Positions 7,585 through 13,275 of a DNA stretch of 13,275 bases are shown piece after piece. Position 1 is the stretch's first letter, and the number at the start of each line of letters is the position of its first letter. The notes under the pieces were generated by a model. That model saw only the letters and a list, made by a program, of their open reading frames with translations. It had not been told where the DNA came from and made no database searches. This DNA comes from an uncultured Eubacteriales bacterium (GTDB lineage Bacteria; Bacillota; Clostridia; Oscillospirales; CAG-272), in the NCBI GenBank assembly GCA_900547565.1, contig URHI01000049.1, forward strand, positions 1 to 13,275, read 5' to 3'. The translations under genes and the position numbers were made by a program.

Positions 7585-7618
7585 AGTATAATAATTCTTT
7601 ATAAACTCAAACGAAACT
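7585..7618 (-). promoter_or_regulatory. Response-regulator promoter with tandem AGTTT repeat (likely autoregulatory)
   Basis: On the minus strand, 7618-7598 reads AGTTTCGTTT, G, AGTTTATAAA, then a -10 hexamer TATACT at 7590-7585. The ATG follows 31 bases after the -10. A canonical -35 is absent and the repeats occupy that position, as in activator-dependent PhoB-type promoters. Twenty of 21 positions equal those of the copy before fakB. Confidence 0.6.
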
Positions 7619-7644
7619 CATATACACCCGTCTTTATCGGCAAA

Positions 7645-7680
7645 GGCGCCGCACACGGAGCACAACCGGGATGCGACGCC
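7645..7680 (-). other. GC-rich inverted repeat after the isomerase gene
   Basis: Arms GGCGTCGC and GCGGCGCC (minus strand) can form an eight-pair stem with one G-T wobble around a 20-base loop, 15 bases after the isomerase stop codon. There is no clean T run after it, so it may be a weak or factor-assisted transcription end or an mRNA 3' stabiliser. The rest of 7554-7695 holds the response-regulator promoter. Confidence 0.3.
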
Positions 7681-7695
7681 CAAAAAATCGTAATT

Positions 7696-8592
7696 TTATT
7701 TTACTCTTGCCTGTTCGACCCGATCGGTAAGGTATCTCCCCACCCGGTGCATGTAGCTGAGTCCGAGCGGCACAAATTCATCCTCTGCAGAGGCGACAAT
7801 GCCCGCTCCTATCTCGTAAGTGAATACACCGGTGTAGTCTATCTCTCCCAGCGCCCGCGTGATCTCGCTCCAATTGAGCTTGCCGAGATACGGCAAAAGA
7901 TGCTGATCGCCACGATAGTCGTTATCATGTATGTGCAGTGCCTTGAGCCGATCATGCCCCAGTGCACGGACAAAATCCTGAGCCTGATCGTCCCCGAACG
8001 GCAGTCCGACATGCCCCACATCAAGGCAGGCAACGATAAACTCGCTGTCCAGCGTATCTATGTAGCGCACAAACTCCTCCTTTGTTCCGCAGGTGTCATA
8101 CACAATACACTTGCGCACAGGATCGGCCTGCCACATATTCTCCACGCCCAGCTTTATACCGTATTCGCGGCAATATGGGATAAGTCCGCGGTAGAATTCC
8201 ATATTTCGCTCAAATATCTCCTGCTCGTGATTGTGGTAAACAAAATGATGGAGCGGGTGCATAACGCACACCTCGGCACCGAATATGGCAGATATCTCCA
8301 TGGCGCGGTGCAGACGCGGCAGAATCACTTCACGGTAGCTGTCATCGTCCTTCCACGTCTTGAACGAAAATGGCGCATGCGTCTGATTTATGCGCATACC
8401 GAAACCTTCACACACACGGCGGACATACTCTGCGCGCTCGCGCCAGCCGTCGGTGTTGAATATGTTGTCATCTGCCACCATTTCCTCAAGAGAATAGTCC
8501 ACGCAGTCAAAGCCTGCCTCGCTGTAAAGCCGGGCGCATTGCTCAAAGTCATAGCGTCGGAACAGATTGCGGATATTTATCGAAAGCTCCAT
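7696..8592 (-). CDS. Sugar-phosphate isomerase/epimerase-like TIM-barrel protein
   Basis: The 298-residue protein has the layout of the AP-endonuclease-2/xylose-isomerase-like family: a TIM barrel with metal ligands at strand ends. Likely ligands are E151 (LGVENMW), D191 and H194 (CLDVGHVG), H220 or H222 (ALHIHDND) and E260 (FTYEIGAG); H72 (QTHAPF) and H112 (VMHPLHH) are other conserved family positions. Members isomerise or epimerise free or phosphorylated sugars, cyclitols or keto acids; nothing here fixes the substrate. No signal peptide is visible, so it should be cytoplasmic. The ribosome site GAGAGGAT precedes the ATG. It lies 21 bases after the HAD phosphatase gene and appears to be the last gene of its operon. 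Confidence 0.85.
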   Translation of the reverse strand: MELSINIRNLFRRYDFEQCARLYSEAGFDCVDYSLEEMVADDNIFNTDGWRERAEYVRRVCEGFGMRINQTHAPFSFKTWKDDDSYREVILPRLHRAMEISAIFGAEVCVMHPLHHFVYHNHEQEIFERNMEFYRGLIPYCREYGIKLGVENMWQADPVRKCIVYDTCGTKEEFVRYIDTLDSEFIVACLDVGHVGLPFGDDQAQDFVRALGHDRLKALHIHDNDYRGDQHLLPYLGKLNWSEITRALGEIDYTGVFTYEIGAGIVASAEDEFVPLGLSYMHRVGRYLTDRVEQARVK

Positions 8593-8613
8593 TGGTATTA
8601 TCCTCTCACACGA

Positions 8614-9267
8614 TTATTTGCCAAGTACGATCCCGGCGATGTCGGCCGGGTCGGACACCATATATTCAGCTCCCAGCGTGCTGAGGTATGCACGGTCACG
8701 GAAGCCCCAGTCAACTGCGATACAGTCCATACCCGCGTTTTTGGCAGTCTGTATATCCACCTCGGTATCTCCAACGTAAACCGCCTGTCCGCGGTCAAAC
8801 CCAAGCGCGTCCAGTACGGCGTTGACAGGGTCGGGGGCGGGCTTTTTGCGCATACCTGGACGCTCACCAATGGCGTAATCAAAAACATTGTCAAAATATC
8901 CGGCGCACAGCTCCTGAACCGCCTCGTCTATCTTGTTGGACACCACCGCCACCTTTACACCGTTCTCCTTGAGCCAGCGGATAAGCGGCAATATGCCGTC
9001 GTAAGGGCAGGTGCGTATTGCACAGTGCGAGGCATAATAGTCCTTCATACGCAGAAAAACGCGGTCGGTCACCTCGGCCGGGGTTGCGTCAGGCAGGCTC
9101 AGCTCTACCAGACGGCGCAAACCGTTTCCGAGATAGCTGCGCACCTCGCGCTCAGTCCGTCCGGGCAGACCGTTCTCGGACAGTACAGCGTTGATACTGT
9201 CAGTCAGGTCTCCAAGCGTGTCAAGTATGGTTCCGTCCATGTCGAAAACGACCAATTGATATTTCAT
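8614..9267 (-). CDS. HAD-superfamily phosphatase, phosphoglycolate phosphatase-like
   Basis: The 217-residue protein carries all HAD motifs: DMDGT with nucleophile D9 and acid/base D11, S110 in VVSNK, K142 in RKKPAPDP, and GDTEVD with D167 and D171. A helical cap (about 16-85) lies between motifs I and II, as in Gph, PpaX and beta-phosphoglucomutase-like proteins. Length and motif spacing fit the Gph/PpaX group, but this family is promiscuous, so the substrate may be phosphoglycolate, pyrophosphate or a sugar phosphate. The neighbouring isomerase-like gene favours a small sugar or sugar-acid phosphate, as inference only. AAAGGAT precedes the ATG. It is 20 bases after the AEC carrier gene. Confidence 0.88.
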   Translation of the reverse strand: MKYQLVVFDMDGTILDTLGDLTDSINAVLSENGLPGRTEREVRSYLGNGLRRLVELSLPDATPAEVTDRVFLRMKDYYASHCAIRTCPYDGILPLIRWLKENGVKVAVVSNKIDEAVQELCAGYFDNVFDYAIGERPGMRKKPAPDPVNAVLDALGFDRGQAVYVGDTEVDIQTAKNAGMDCIAVDWGFRDRAYLSTLGAEYMVSDPADIAGIVLGK

Positions 9268-9287
9268 TATTTATATCCTTTCAGTTT

Positions 9288-10208
9288 TCAGACTAAAAGC
9301 ACCATAAGCGGCAGTGTCGCCACGCAGAACATTGTTGCAAGCAACACCACATTGGCGCTCATTTCCTGCTCACAGCCGTGAAGCTCTGCCAACGACAGCA
9401 GCATTGCGCCGGTCGGAGCGGCGCTCAGGACAAGTATGCATGCTTTGAACGTTTCGCTGACAAACGGCAGGAACAGCACGCAAAGATACGCGAACAGGGG
9501 ATACACGATCAGCTTGAGTCCGCACACGATATACACGAACGTCCGCGTGAACAGTCTTTTCAGGCTCACCGACGCAAGCCGCATGCCGAGAATAAACATG
9601 CATATCGGCGTTGTCATTTTGCCCAGCAGTGACACGGCGCTCCCCAGCTCCTCCGGCAGATGAATGTCAAGAAAGTACAGCGGCAGCGATACCATAATTG
9701 CAATGGACGTCGGATTGAGCAGTGCGGATTTGATTGTAATATACTTGCGGTCGTTAGTGATGAGAAACACGCCCATGGTAAACACCAGCAGGTTCATGCT
9801 CATGCTGTACATGGTACTGTAGCAGGCTACGACCGGCTGATCCGGGAACAGTGCAAGCACCAGCGGCATACCTAAAAATCCGACGTTGCCCATCACCGCC
9901 CCGAACGACAGTATGCGGTACTTGGCGTCATCATATCTGCGATGCAGTACTATGTATAGAATAATAAATGAAATAATCTGTATAGCCAGTGTTATGATAA
10001 AGAACATCCCTATGTCACAGGCGCTCTCGAAGCTGTACTGCATGTTCTGAAACGCGCCGATTATCAGTGACGGCCCGCACACGTATATCAGAAATGCCGA
10101 CAACGATTTTGCGTGCTCAGACCTTCCCTTGCCGGTCTTGACCAGAGTAAAGCCGCACGCCATGTACAGCATCATTACCAGAACATTTTTTAAAGCAATA
10201 GTAAACAT
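9288..10208 (-). CDS. AEC (auxin efflux carrier) family transporter
   Basis: The 306-residue, very hydrophobic protein fits the AEC family: about ten membrane spans arranged as two five-helix halves. Family-like sequence includes the start FTIALKNVLVMMLYMACGF, a central NVGFLGMPLVLALF (about 127-140) and a late LSAAPTGAMLLSLAELHG. Bacterial members move malate, malonate or other carboxylates; the substrate here cannot be read from sequence. It lies 34 bases after the EIIC-like gene and 20 before the HAD gene, so it is probably cotranscribed with at least the latter. The ribosome site GGAAAG is rather far (12 bases) from the ATG. Confidence 0.88.
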   Translation of the reverse strand: MFTIALKNVLVMMLYMACGFTLVKTGKGRSEHAKSLSAFLIYVCGPSLIIGAFQNMQYSFESACDIGMFFIITLAIQIISFIILYIVLHRRYDDAKYRILSFGAVMGNVGFLGMPLVLALFPDQPVVACYSTMYSMSMNLLVFTMGVFLITNDRKYITIKSALLNPTSIAIMVSLPLYFLDIHLPEELGSAVSLLGKMTTPICMFILGMRLASVSLKRLFTRTFVYIVCGLKLIVYPLFAYLCVLFLPFVSETFKACILVLSAAPTGAMLLSLAELHGCEQEMSANVVLLATMFCVATLPLMVLLV

Positions 10209-10242
10209 AATTTCAAGTCTTTCCGTTTAAATCAAGCCTGTA

Positions 10243-11304
10243 TCAGTCCAGCTTGAGGTCCCCTTCCTTTATCCAGCCCAGCTTGCGTAACAGCACACCG
10301 AAGGCCAGTGACAGCACCGCCGGCAATATAATGCAGCACAGAACAAGTCCGCACCACATAAGCGGCGTACGTTCGGTGGAGGAAATCACACCGATAGGGC
10401 CGACAAGGCCGCAGGTTCCCATGCCGGCCGACACGCCCGAGCACTCCAGCTTGAAGATCGTGGTCGACAGCGGACCGATGATGGCCGCGGCCAGTGTCGG
10501 TGGTATCCAGATGCGCGGGTTTTTACATATATTACCCATCTGAAGCATGGACGTACCCAATCCCTGCGACACAAGCCCGCTCCAGCGGTTTTCCTTGAAG
10601 GACATTACGGCAAAGCCTACCATCTGCGCACAACAACCCACCGTTGCGGCTCCGCCTGCCAGTCCGGCTATACCTATCATGGCGCATATCGCGGCGCTGG
10701 AAATAGGCAACGTCAGTATCATACCGACTACTACCGAGATGACAATACCCATGAGCACCGGCTGATATTCGGTCGCCATATTTATAAAGTTACCCAGATA
10801 ATACATTACATATGCAATAAGCGGGCAAAGCAGCCATGACGCGGCAAAGCCGCCGAGTATGGTAACGGTGGGAGTAACCAGTATGTCGACCTTTGTCTTT
10901 TGTGACACCAGCTTGCCCAGCTCACACGCAACGATGACGGCAAAAAACGCGCCCGCCGGACCTGCGGTATAAAATATACCGTCTTCACCCTTGGCAGTTG
11001 CCGCCCAGCTGATTATGCGCCCGTCACTGAGTATGGCTCCCATGGCATTGCCTATGCTTCCTACCGTTGCGCAGGAAAATACAACAAGCGGCGGCATTTT
11101 CATTTTGTACGCCATGGCCACACCGATCGCCATGCCGCAGGCTCCCTTTGCAAACACTGCCACAGTGGCGAGAAATGCAAGTCCGGGAATTTTGCTCAGC
11201 GTATCAAATATGGTGCCGATGAGCAGTGACGCAAACAGACCGAGCGCCATAGCTCCCATAGCATCAATGAAATACAGATGACAAAGCTTTTTGAATTTTT
11301 CCAT
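10243..11304 (-). CDS. Stand-alone PTS EIIC-like membrane protein (PTS_EIIC_2 family)
   Basis: The 353-residue protein is strongly hydrophobic, with about nine or ten predicted membrane spans and many glycine-rich stretches. The start (FKKLCHLYFIDAMGAMALGLFASLLIGTI) and the segments GGFAASWLLCPLIAYVMYYLG and GTCGLVGPIGVISS resemble the PTS_EIIC_2 family, putative sugar-translocating or sensing subunits. No EIIA or EIIB gene or domain is present nearby, so it may use general PTS partners, work as an independent transporter, or act as a sensor. A weak GGGG ribosome site precedes the ATG, and two potential hairpins lie in the 87 bases between it and mrp. The substrate is unknown. Confidence 0.8.
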   Translation of the reverse strand: MEKFKKLCHLYFIDAMGAMALGLFASLLIGTIFDTLSKIPGLAFLATVAVFAKGACGMAIGVAMAYKMKMPPLVVFSCATVGSIGNAMGAILSDGRIISWAATAKGEDGIFYTAGPAGAFFAVIVACELGKLVSQKTKVDILVTPTVTILGGFAASWLLCPLIAYVMYYLGNFINMATEYQPVLMGIVISVVVGMILTLPISSAAICAMIGIAGLAGGAATVGCCAQMVGFAVMSFKENRWSGLVSQGLGTSMLQMGNICKNPRIWIPPTLAAAIIGPLSTTIFKLECSGVSAGMGTCGLVGPIGVISSTERTPLMWCGLVLCCIILPAVLSLAFGVLLRKLGWIKEGDLKLD

Positions 11305-11322
11305 GTCTTACCCCATTATGTA

Positions 11323-11371
11323 GGTGAGCACATGTCCCACCGTTGTTATATATGCGGGAGCGACTCCCACA
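11323..11371 (-). other. Two consecutive potential hairpins upstream of the EIIC-like gene
   Basis: On the minus strand, 11371-11353 forms TGTGGGAG/CTCCCGCA (eight pairs, one wobble, loop TCG), and 11341-11323 forms GGTGGG/CTCACC (one wobble) with loop ACATGTG. Neither is followed by a T run, so these are not clear terminators. They sit just upstream of the ribosome site and could affect mRNA processing or translation between mrp and the EIIC gene. Confidence 0.35.
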
Positions 11372-11391
11372 TTCATTTGAAGATATGCCGG

Positions 11392-12234
11392 TTATTTCCC
11401 GAGCAGCAGGCGACGCAGGATCTTTTCGGGCACAGCTGAGAGATAGTCATTTTCCATAAGCTCGAGCATACCCCTGTCGCACAGCGCGGCCAGCTTGGGA
11501 TCCATGGGTACACGTGCCAGAAGCTCAAGCCCCATATCGGCCGTGATCTGATCGATATGCGAGTCGCCGAACACCTTGATCTCACACCCACAGTCGGGAC
11601 ATTTTACATAACTCATGTTTTCCACCACGCCGAGCACCGGAATGTTCATCATCTTTGCCATGTTGACAGCCTTTGCCACTATCATGGACACCAGCTCCTG
11701 CGGTGAGCTGACAATGACAATACCCGACAGCGGTATGCTCTGGAACACGGTCAGCGGCACGTCGCCGGTTCCGGGAGGGCAGTCGACCAGCAGAAAGTCA
11801 AGGTCACGCCATATAACATCTGTCCAGAACTGCTTGACCGTACCCGCGATAACGGGTCCGCGCCAGACCACCGGCTTACGCTCGTCATCGAGCAGCAGGT
11901 TGACAGACATGATCTCGATGCCGGTCTTTGTTTTCGGGGGAATAAGCCCGTGCTCGTCACCCTCAACATCGGCATGCAGACCGAATATCTTGGGTACCGA
12001 CGGGCCGGTTATATCCGCGTCGAGTATTCCTACCCGATATCCCTGCCGAGACAGATTTACCGCTAACATACAGGTAACCAGCGACTTACCGACGCCGCCC
12101 TTACCGCTGACCACACCGATAACATTTTTTACGTTGCTCAGCGGATTCGGTGCTTCATACATATTTTCCGACGCTCCCTTAGAAGGGCAGGACGCGCCGC
12201 AGCTTGAACAATCATGCGTACATTCTTCGGACAT
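11392..12234 (-). CDS. mrp: Mrp/Nbp35-family P-loop ATPase, iron-sulfur cluster carrier
   Basis: The 280-residue protein matches Mrp/ApbC, which binds a [4Fe-4S] cluster and hands it to apoproteins. An N-terminal cysteine set C5, C9, C12, C16 precedes the ATPase domain, as in Nbp35-like members. The deviant Walker A GKGGVGKS spans 44-51, DADITGPSVPKIFG 72-85, and the Walker B-like LLVDCPPGTGD 148-158. The cluster-binding pair C212/C215 (KCPDC) matches the CxxC at the usual place; an extra C217 follows. No MIP18 domain is present, normal for this shorter form. The gene diverges from gpmI and has a consensus promoter about 100 bases upstream. A cluster carrier is useful for Fe-S proteins such as the PlsA-type activase in the same window, but no direct link is shown. 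Confidence 0.92.
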   Translation of the reverse strand: MSEECTHDCSSCGASCPSKGASENMYEAPNPLSNVKNVIGVVSGKGGVGKSLVTCMLAVNLSRQGYRVGILDADITGPSVPKIFGLHADVEGDEHGLIPPKTKTGIEIMSVNLLLDDERKPVVWRGPVIAGTVKQFWTDVIWRDLDFLLVDCPPGTGDVPLTVFQSIPLSGIVIVSSPQELVSMIVAKAVNMAKMMNIPVLGVVENMSYVKCPDCGCEIKVFGDSHIDQITADMGLELLARVPMDPKLAALCDRGMLELMENDYLSAVPEKILRRLLLGK

Positions 12235-12286
12235 TTAAAAACCGTACCTTTCCTGGCAGGATGTGCATACGTCACAAACCGTCAAT

Positions 12287-12313
12287 AAAAAAATAAATTT
12301 GGGGGTCTTCCCC
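12287..12313 (-). other. Possible attenuator-like hairpin in the mrp leader
   Basis: On the minus strand GGGG-AAGA-CCCC (12313-12302) can pair over four GC pairs. It is followed after a short A/T stretch by a run of seven T (12293-12287), all inside the leader between the mrp promoter and its ATG. The stem is short and the T run is not adjacent, so this is weak. Confidence 0.25.
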
Positions 12314-12337
12314 TGTTTTTCGGAAATACTATTTATT

Positions 12338-12366
12338 ATTATACACTAATTATATTCCCTTTTCAA
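12338..12366 (-). promoter_or_regulatory. Sigma-A-type promoter for mrp
   Basis: On the minus strand, -35 TTGAAA (12366-12361) and -10 TATAAT (12343-12338) are separated by 17 bases, the optimal spacing. The predicted transcript starts near 12331, giving a leader of about 97 bases. Confidence 0.7.
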
Positions 12367-12499
12367 GCACAAACCGATAATATTTTAATTCTTGTCTATA
12401 TTGCAGTGATAGCAGGCGTTTTTTGAGGCCTCTGATAGTCTTTATGCTCCTGTAATGCCCCGCACGATGAAAAAATTTCCGAAAATTGTGCCGCGGCTC

Positions 12500-12527
12500 T
12501 TGAAAAAATTCAAAAATAGGTTATACT
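12500..12527 (+). promoter_or_regulatory. Sigma-A-type promoter for gpmI
   Basis: TTGAAA (12500-12505) and TATACT (12522-12527) are spaced 16 bases apart, with an expected start near 12534 and a leader of about 34 bases before the ATG at 12568. AGGA at 12551-12554 is the probable ribosome site. Confidence 0.7.
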
Positions 12528-12567
12528 ATTATGTGGAAAATTGTAAGTGAAGGATAGGTATAAATCT

Positions 12568-13275
12568 ATGAACCACAAACTTGAAATGCTCAAAGAATTT
12601 CAGGGTGTCAAGGGCCCGGTGCTCACCGTCATCATGGACGGCGTCGGCCTCGCACCCGACACCATTGCAAATGCCGTGGCGGAAGCCTACACCCCCACGC
12701 TCGACATGCTTATGTCAAAATACCCCATGGTCAGACTCAAGGCACACGGCACAGCCGTCGGTCTGCCCTCAGACGACGATATGGGCAACTCCGAGGTGGG
12801 TCACAATGCACTCGGCTCCGGGCAGGTGTTTGCGCAGGGAGCAAAGCTGGTTACACAGTCCATCGAGTCGGGCAAAATGTTTGCCTCCGACACCTGGCGC
12901 GCACTGATCGGCAACGTCAAAGAGTCCGGCGGCACACTTCATTTCCTCGGCCTGTTCTCGGACGGTAACGTTCATTCGCACATTGACCACCTCAAAGCCA
13001 TGATAAAGCAGGCCAAGACAGAGGGCGTGGCACGTGTCCGCATACACATACTCATCGACGGACGTGATGTCGGAGAAACATCGGCACTCGACTATATTCT
13101 GCCCTTTGAGCAGTTCCTTGACGAGCTACGCGCACCCGATTTTGACATAATGATCGCCTCGGGCGGCGGCCGCATGAAAATCACCATGGACCGCTATGAG
13201 GCCGACTGGTCAATGGTAGAGCGCGGTTGGCATACGCATGTGCTGGGCGACGCCGAGCAATTCTCTTCCGCCGCC
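12568..13275 (+). CDS. gpmI: 2,3-bisphosphoglycerate-independent phosphoglycerate mutase (5' part)
   Basis: The frame is open from the ATG at 12568 to the right edge: 236 residues of an enzyme usually about 510-550 long. It interconverts 3- and 2-phosphoglycerate in glycolysis, using two metal ions and a phosphoserine intermediate. Visible are D24 (VIMDGVG, metal), nucleophile S75 in DDDMGNSEVGHNALG, H136 in SDGNVHSHIDHL, the substrate-binding LIDGRDV at 162-168, and IASGGGRMKITMDRYEADW near 204-222. The form MGNSEVGHNALGxGQVFAQGAKLV recalls the plant-type branch of iPGM rather than the common MGNSEVGHLNIGAG form. It is divergent from mrp and has its own promoter. Confidence 0.93.
   Translation, partial: MNHKLEMLKEFQGVKGPVLTVIMDGVGLAPDTIANAVAEAYTPTLDMLMSKYPMVRLKAHGTAVGLPSDDDMGNSEVGHNALGSGQVFAQGAKLVTQSIESGKMFASDTWRALIGNVKESGGTLHFLGLFSDGNVHSHIDHLKAMIKQAKTEGVARVRIHILIDGRDVGETSALDYILPFEQFLDELRAPDFDIMIASGGGRMKITMDRYEADWSMVERGWHTHVLGDAEQFSSAA

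Larger units (their letters stand above)
12235..12567. other. 333-base AT-rich divergent intergenic region
   Basis: It holds the mrp leader and promoter on the minus strand and the gpmI promoter on the plus strand. Between the two promoters (about 12370-12495) I see no gene, RNA fold or repeat that I can support. Confidence 0.6.

Noticed and set aside
7381..9381. A 666-codon plus-strand open frame spanning the response regulator, isomerase and HAD genes.
   Set aside because: It runs antisense to three genes with clear family motifs and crosses an intergenic promoter region; its translation shows no family motif and it has no convincing ribosome site. Long antisense frames are expected opposite genes with this codon use.
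12400..12480. Possible small RNA or riboswitch between the mrp and gpmI promoters.
   Set aside because: Apart from a short GAGGCCTC palindrome I see no stable helix set, no known riboswitch core and no terminator that would define an RNA.
12500..12513. TTGAA-AAAA-TTCAA inverted repeat at the gpmI promoter as an operator.
   Set aside because: It coincides with the -35 in an A/T-rich stretch and can arise from base composition alone.
1..13275. CRISPR array, insertion sequence, phage or toxin-antitoxin genes.
   Set aside because: No regularly spaced repeats, terminal inverted repeats, transposase or integrase motifs, or small toxin-antitoxin pairs were found; nearly all sequence is accounted for by core-type genes.

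Overview
The window reads as a chromosomal segment of an anaerobic Bacillota (Clostridia-type) bacterium. The grounds are the gene content (a FakA/FakB fatty-acid kinase pair with PlsY, an oxygen-sensitive 2-hydroxyacyl-CoA dehydratase-activase protein of the plasmalogen-synthase type, an OmpR-class two-component system, an AEC transporter, Mrp and a GpmI-type mutase), purine-rich AGGAGG-like ribosome sites, and a roughly balanced base composition with AT-rich intergenic regions. There is no rRNA, tRNA, CRISPR array, transposase or phage gene. Ten of eleven genes lie on the minus strand; only the last one (gpmI, cut by the right edge) is on the plus strand.

Right part, in direction of transcription: mrp (12234-11392) has its own consensus promoter and diverges from gpmI (12568 to edge). 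After mrp come four minus-strand genes: a stand-alone PTS EIIC-like membrane protein (11304-10243), an AEC-family carrier (10208-9288), a HAD phosphatase (9267-8614) and a TIM-barrel sugar-phosphate isomerase/epimerase-like protein (8592-7696). The last three are closely spaced and probably cotranscribed.

Middle part: an OmpR-type response regulator (7553-6879) and its histidine kinase (6882-5779) overlap by four bases and end at a clear intrinsic terminator (5760-5731).

Left part: a tight operon fakB-like (5615-4722), fakA (4687-3044), plsY (3034-2411) and a large activase/DUF2229 protein matching the plasmalogen synthase PlsA (2401 to beyond the left edge). Together they would make a membrane-lipid module. 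FakB carries a fatty acid, FakA phosphorylates it to acyl-phosphate, PlsY places it on glycerol-3-phosphate, and PlsA would later turn an ester-linked chain of a finished phospholipid into a vinyl ether.

The most interesting observation joins the last two parts. A 21-base element made of two 11-base direct repeats (each starting AGTTT) occurs with 20 of 21 positions identical just upstream of both the response-regulator gene and the fakB-like gene. In both cases it sits at the same distance from a plausible -10 hexamer. This is the architecture of OmpR/PhoB-family operators. It suggests that the two-component system controls itself and the adjacent lipid operon, including the plasmalogen gene. 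A separate perfect 14-base palindrome lies between that promoter and fakB and may be the site of a second regulator.
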